Shown: positions 60,698 to 64,000 of the stretch, in pieces
How positions within the stretch are numbered: position 1 is the first letter of the stretch
How the letters are laid out: each line of letters begins with the position of its first letter
Notes under the pieces: generated by a model
Told to the model about the DNA's origin: nothing
What the model saw: only the letters and a program-made list of their open reading frames with translations
Databases searched by the model: none
Assembly: GCF_019083995.1 (NCBI RefSeq)
Contig: NZ_JAHRCU010000010.1
Coordinates: forward strand, 62,001-126,000
DNA length: 64,000 nt
DNA from: Roseococcus sp. SDR
GTDB lineage: Bacteria; Pseudomonadota; Alphaproteobacteria; Acetobacterales; Acetobacteraceae
Direction: 5' to 3'
Translations under genes and position numbers: made by a program

Positions 60698-61879
60698 ATG
60701 GCCATGAACCCCCAGGATGTCATCATCATCGGCGCCGGTGCCGCAGGCCTCATGGCCGCCATCCGCGCGGGGCAGCGCGGGCGGCGCGTGCTGCTGCTCG
60801 ACCATGCCGAGGCGCCGGGGAAGAAGATCCTCATCTCCGGCGGCGGGCGCTGCAACTTCACCAACCGCGATATCCGCCCCGAGCGCTTCCTCTCCGCCAA
60901 CCCGGCCTTCGCCCGCTCGGCCCTCTCGCGCTACACGTCGCGCGACTTCCTCGCCCTCATCGAAAAACACCGCATCGCCTGGCACGAGAAGACGCTCGGC
61001 CAGCTCTTCTGCGACGGCTCGGCCCGCCAGGTGGTGGCCATGCTGCTGGCGGAAGCCGAGGCGGTGGGCGTGGAACTGCGCCTCGAAACGCGCGTCACCG
61101 ACATCACCCGCGGCACGGAGTTCACCGTCACCACCGATCGCGGCGCCGTCTCCGCGCCCTCGCTCGTGCTCGCCACCGGCGGCCTCTCCATCCCCAAGAT
61201 GGGCGCGACGGGTTTCGCCTATGACGTGGCCAGGCGCTTCGGCCTCGGCCTTGTGGAGCGCCGCCCCGGCCTCGTCCCCTTCGCCTTCGGCGGCGAGGAA
61301 CTGGCGCTGATGCAGCCGCTGGCCGGCGTCTCGCTGCCCATTCTCGCGAAGGCGGGCGCGGCAAAATTCCCCGAGGCGATGCTCTTCACCCATCGCGGCC
61401 TCTCCGGCCCCGCCATCCTGCAGATCAGCTCCTACTGGCACCCCGGCGAGCCCATCACGCTCGACCTTCTGCCCGGCCAGGACGCGGTGGGCTTGCTGCT
61501 GGCGGCCAAGCGCGCCCGCCCCAAGGCCGAGCCCCGCACGGCGCTGGGTGACCTCCTGCCCGCGCGCCTCGCCCAGGCGCTGGCCGAGCGGCATCTGCCG
61601 GGCCAGCGCATGGCCGACCTCCAGGACCGCGCGCTGATCAGCCTCGCCAACCTGCTGAAATCCTGGCGCCTCATCCCCGCGACGACCGAGGGCTACGCCA
61701 AGGCCGAGGTCACGCTGGGCGGCGTGGACACGGCCGCCCTCTCGCAGCAGACGATGATGGCGAAATCGGTTCCCGGCCTCTTCGTCGTGGGCGAGGCGGT
61801 CGACGTCACCGGCTGGCTTGGCGGCTATAATTTCCAATGGGCCTGGGCGAGCGGCTGGGCGGCGGGCGAGGCCGCCTGA
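60698..61879 (+). CDS. HI0933/YhiN-family FAD-dependent oxidoreductase
   Basis: A 393-residue flavoprotein of the HI0933 (BaiN/YhiN) family. It starts at ATG 60698 (MAMNPQDVIIIGAGAAGLMAAIRA), giving the dinucleotide-binding glycine motif at once. Other family features are KKILISGGGRCNFTN, LATGGLSIPKMGATGFAYDVA, LFTHRGLSGPAILQISS and the C-terminal GLFVVGEAVDVTGWLGGYNFQWAWASG. Physiological substrates are mostly unknown for the family. It follows shc but is separated from it by a repeat; there is no evidence for a hopanoid role. Confidence 0.92.
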   Translation: MAMNPQDVIIIGAGAAGLMAAIRAGQRGRRVLLLDHAEAPGKKILISGGGRCNFTNRDIRPERFLSANPAFARSALSRYTSRDFLALIEKHRIAWHEKTLGQLFCDGSARQVVAMLLAEAEAVGVELRLETRVTDITRGTEFTVTTDRGAVSAPSLVLATGGLSIPKMGATGFAYDVARRFGLGLVERRPGLVPFAFGGEELALMQPLAGVSLPILAKAGAAKFPEAMLFTHRGLSGPAILQISSYWHPGEPITLDLLPGQDAVGLLLAAKRARPKAEPRTALGDLLPARLAQALAERHLPGQRMADLQDRALISLANLLKSWRLIPATTEGYAKAEVTLGGVDTAALSQQTMMAKSVPGLFVVGEAVDVTGWLGGYNFQWAWASGWAAGEAA

Positions 61880-61885
61880 GGCGCC

Positions 61886-62326
61886 TCACATCTGCTTCAC
61901 GCCCTTGAGGTAGAGGTTCACGACGCTGGCATCGCTCGGGAAATGCTCGGGCGCCACGGGCGTGAGCTGCGCCTGGATGCAGAGCCATCGCCCGCCCTCG
62001 CGCAGATAGGTGTCGGTATAGGCGGTCATGCCGCTGGTCTCGCGGCCGCCCTCGCGCATCACCCATTTGTTGGTGGCGCGCACCAGCGCGACATCGCAAA
62101 GCACGGTGATCTGCTCATCGCGCGTGTCCCAGTGCAGATAGACCTCCGGATCGAAGCCGGTGGCCCAGCCGACCAGGTAATCCGCCCGGTTGATGCGCCG
62201 GCCGCTGCTGGAGATGCAGAGGAAGGCCGGGTGCAGGATGGCATCGTGCCCGGTGACGTCATTGGTCACGAAATTGTGGATGAAGCGTGCATTGAGGGCG
62301 CGCAGTTCGTCGAGGGCCTCTGGCAT
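61886..62326 (-). CDS. NTF2-like (SnoaL/DUF4440-type) protein
   Basis: A 146-residue protein of the nuclear-transport-factor-2 fold. It starts at ATG 62326 (MPEALDELRALNARFIHNFV). The pattern VTNDVTGHDAILHPAFLCISSSGRRI, then VRATNKWVMREGGRETSGMTAYTDTYLREGGRWLCIQAQLTP is typical of DUF4440-like members. No catalytic function can be assigned. It is 11 bases downstream of an XRE regulator gene on the same strand, an arrangement common for regulator plus small ligand-handling protein pairs. Confidence 0.82.
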   Translation of the reverse strand: MPEALDELRALNARFIHNFVTNDVTGHDAILHPAFLCISSSGRRINRADYLVGWATGFDPEVYLHWDTRDEQITVLCDVALVRATNKWVMREGGRETSGMTAYTDTYLREGGRWLCIQAQLTPVAPEHFPSDASVVNLYLKGVKQM

Positions 62327-62337
62327 GGCGGTCTCCG

Positions 62338-63126
62338 TCACGGGGTCTGGGCATGGGCGGCCGTGGCATCGTCGGCCGGGTAGAAGCATTCGATCTTCAG
62401 CTGCTGCAGCGCCGCGTCCTGCGGCATGGCAAAGGTGGTGAAGGTCGAGAAGTAGTTGAGCCGCAGCTCGCCCAGGGCGAGCTTGAGCGTGGCCACGGGG
62501 CCGCTGCCGGGGGCTGCCGCGCCGGCCGGCAGGTCCGGATAGGCCTGCAGCTCCGCCAGCAGCCGGGCCGCCGCCGCGCCGCCCTGCGCGGCCTCGCGCA
62601 GCAGGATCTGCAGCATGTGGCCCGCGAATTCCGCCCAGTTCGCGATGAAGGGCCGCAGCCCGCGCGGGTGGAAGACCACATGCATGGCATTGCCGCGGTG
62701 CCGCTCCTCCATCGCATAGGCGGCCTGGAAGGGCGCGAAGACGCGCCCCGCCGCGGCGTTGCGCAGCCGGATCTCCCAGCCGCCATCCAGCACCAGGCCA
62801 GGATGCGGCTCCTGCTGGCGCAGGATGAAGTCCAGCGCCTGGCGCACATGCTGGAAGCCGGTGGAATCCAGGTCCTGCGGCGGGAAAGGGGGCGCGTAGC
62901 CCGCAGCCCCATGCAACGTGTTCTGCGCATCCAGTGGCAGGTCGAGGCTGGCGCCCAGCAGCCGCACCATCTCCCGGCTTGGCGCCGCGCGGCCATTCTC
63001 CAGATAGGAGAGGTGTCGCGCGGAGATGCCCGCCTCCAGCGCCAGCTCGAGCTGGCTGAGGCGCCGAAGCTGGCGCCAATGGCGCAGGAGCGGGCCGAAG
63101 GGCGCGGCGGGGCGGGGGCGGGTCAC
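62338..63126 (-). CDS. XRE-family regulator with MmyB-like ligand-binding domain
   Basis: A 262-residue transcription factor. The start is a GTG at 63126 (TRPRPAAPFGPLLRHWRQLR). Residues about 12-70 form a helix-turn-helix of the XRE type (LSQLELALEAGISARHLSYLENGRAAPSREMVRLLGA), and the rest is the PAS-like MmyB ligand domain (FILRQQEPHPGLVLDGGWEIRLRNAAA, FHPRGLRPFIANW, LRLNYFSTFTTFAMPQD), thought to bind fatty acids in related proteins. It is followed closely by the NTF2-like gene, its likely partner or target. Confidence 0.92.
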   Translation of the reverse strand: MTRPRPAAPFGPLLRHWRQLRRLSQLELALEAGISARHLSYLENGRAAPSREMVRLLGASLDLPLDAQNTLHGAAGYAPPFPPQDLDSTGFQHVRQALDFILRQQEPHPGLVLDGGWEIRLRNAAAGRVFAPFQAAYAMEERHRGNAMHVVFHPRGLRPFIANWAEFAGHMLQILLREAAQGGAAAARLLAELQAYPDLPAGAAAPGSGPVATLKLALGELRLNYFSTFTTFAMPQDAALQQLKIECFYPADDATAAHAQTP

Positions 63127-63189
63127 ATGGCCAGACTAGCGGGGGCGGACCGGCTCGCAATGACGTCGGAGGTCATGCGCGAAAGGATG

Positions 63190-63276
63190 TGGTGCGGGCG
63201 GTCGGAATCGAACCGACACTCTGTCACCAGAACCGGATTTTGAGTCCGGCGCGTCTACCAGTTCCACCACGCCCGC
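63190..63276 (-). tRNA. tRNA-Leu (anticodon CAA)
   Basis: On the minus strand the acceptor stem GCGGGCG pairs with CGCCCGC, followed by A and an encoded CCA. The anticodon stem CCGGA/TCCGG encloses CTCAAAA (anticodon CAA, leucine TTG). A long variable arm (TGGTGACAGAGT region) and T-arm GGTTCGATTCC complete a class II tRNA of 87 bases. No integrase is adjacent. Confidence 0.96.
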
Positions 63277-63324
63277 ATGTCGCCAGTCCTACACGCCGGG
63301 GCGGCGCGCTTCAACACCCCAAGG

Positions 63325-64000
63325 TCAGGCCGCGCGGCGGCGCGCCAGCAGCGGCCAGAGCAGCGCGCCCAGCGTCATCACCCAGAGCGCGATGGAGACG
63401 GGCGAGGCGACCAGCGCCATCACATCCCCATCCGAGAGCGACATGGCGCGGCGCAGATTATCCTCCAGCATGCGCCCCAGCACGAAGCCCAGGATGATGG
63501 GCACCAGCGGCACGTCGAGCTTGCGGAAGGCCCAGCCCATGATGCCGAAGCCGATGGCCAGCAGCAGGTCGAAGGCGGAATTGCTGGCGGCATAGACGCC
63601 GGCGAAGCTCAGCGCCAGCACGCCCGGATAGAGCACCCAGGCCGGCACCGTCAGCAGCCGCGCGAAGATGCCGACCAAGGGCAGGTTCAGCAGCAGCAGC
63701 ATGCAATTGCCGATATACATCGACGCAATGAGGCCCCAGGCCACATCCGGCTTCTGCTCGAAGAGCAGCGGCCCCGGCGTGATGTTGTACATCAAGAGCG
63801 CACCCAGCAGCACGGCCGTCGTCCCCGAGCCCGGAATGCCGAGCGAGAGCATGGGCACGAGGTTGCCGATCTGCGCGGCATTGTCCGCCGTCTCGGGCGC
63901 GGCCACGCCGCGCATGTCGCCCTGGCCGAACTTGCCCGTGTTCTCGTTCAGCCGCTTCTCGGCGGTGTAGGAGAGGGCGCTGGCCACCGAAGCCCCCGCG
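63325..64000 (-). CDS. tctA: Tripartite tricarboxylate transporter permease TctA (partial, 5' end outside window)
   Basis: The C-terminal 224 residues or so of the large membrane subunit of a TTT-family importer. Visible family features are PETADNAAQIGNLVPMLSLGIPGSGTTAVLLGAL (the conserved second substrate-loop region), then LFEQKPDVAWGLIASMYIGN and FGIMGWAFRKLDVPLVPIILGFVLG. About five transmembrane helices are seen, ending LLWPLLARRRAA. Its TctB and receptor lie outside the window, or it uses one of the orphan Bug receptors seen here at 18.1 and 42.5 kb. Confidence 0.94.
   Translation of the reverse strand, partial: AGASVASALSYTAEKRLNENTGKFGQGDMRGVAAPETADNAAQIGNLVPMLSLGIPGSGTTAVLLGALLMYNITPGPLLFEQKPDVAWGLIASMYIGNCMLLLLNLPLVGIFARLLTVPAWVLYPGVLALSFAGVYAASNSAFDLLLAIGFGIMGWAFRKLDVPLVPIILGFVLGRMLEDNLRRAMSLSDGDVMALVASPVSIALWVMTLGALLWPLLARRRAA

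Overview
The window is about 64 kb of very GC-rich, densely packed bacterial chromosome. Gene content points to an alphaproteobacterium of the Acetobacteraceae, most like Roseomonas and its relatives. The reasons are a hopanoid cluster (hpnA-hpnB-shc with an HpnM-like gene), several Bug/TctC-type solute receptors, an oxygen-dependent urate oxidation route (PuuD), an SDHAF4-type assembly factor and an AcnD/PrpF pair. Family placement is inferred from gene content only. No phage, plasmid, complete insertion sequence or CRISPR array was seen.

Layout. 1-5.9 kb: class Ia ribonucleotide reductase (nrdA, nrdB running off the left edge), an M20 peptidase and a dipeptide-type solute receptor. 6-8.5 kb: a shortened amino-acid receptor, an ArsC-like protein, and a TetR regulator divergent from a SugE-like exporter. 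8.5-16.8 kb: one long leftward block (guaB, dehalogenase, RsmB-type methyltransferase, acetyltransferase, class A beta-lactamase, guaA, methyltransferase) followed by rlmE and ppx/gppA. 17.9-23 kb: tRNA-Gln, an orphan Bug receptor, an acetyltransferase, a protein with an IS5-type transposase N-terminus but no DDE core, serA and a ureide hydrolase. 23-25.5 kb: an exported protein, uraH and puuD. 25.5-28 kb: a DUF1800/DUF1501 pair joined by a 26-bp tandem repeat that encodes two mini-ORFs. 28-30.5 kb: a divergent ring-opening amidohydrolase (cyanurate hydrolase/barbiturase family) coupled to a 2-oxoglutarate oxygenase. 30.6-34.4 kb: prpF and acnD. 34.7-37.7 kb: a large RTX protein. 38-39.3 kb: tRNA-Ser, the SDHAF4-like gene and htpX.

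39.4-49.5 kb is a rightward ten-kilobase catabolic block: TRAP transporter dctPQM, a Bug receptor, hydantoinase/oxoprolinase hyuAB, a MaoC hydratase, then a 3-hydroxyacyl-CoA dehydrogenase and an SDR. 49.5-55.7 kb holds a MocR regulator divergent from a PNPOx-like protein, an amidase, an unknown membrane protein and a cytosine-deaminase-like amidohydrolase. 55.7-60.6 kb is the hopanoid region. The right end has a flavoprotein, an NTF2-like protein, an XRE regulator, tRNA-Leu and a partial tctA.

Two themes recur. First, enzymes acting on cyclic amides and ureides are unusually frequent (ring-opening amidohydrolase, hydantoinase pair, carbamoyl/allantoate-type hydrolase, HIU hydrolase, cytosine-deaminase-like hydrolase, amidase-signature protein). 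Second, a dispersed two-hairpin intergenic repeat occurs in eight copies at five loci, often as tail-to-tail pairs, and its stems differ between copies while staying paired. The best candidates for new biology are that repeat family, the coupled mini-ORF relay at 26.7 kb, and the divergent ring-opening hydrolase/oxygenase pair at 28-30 kb.
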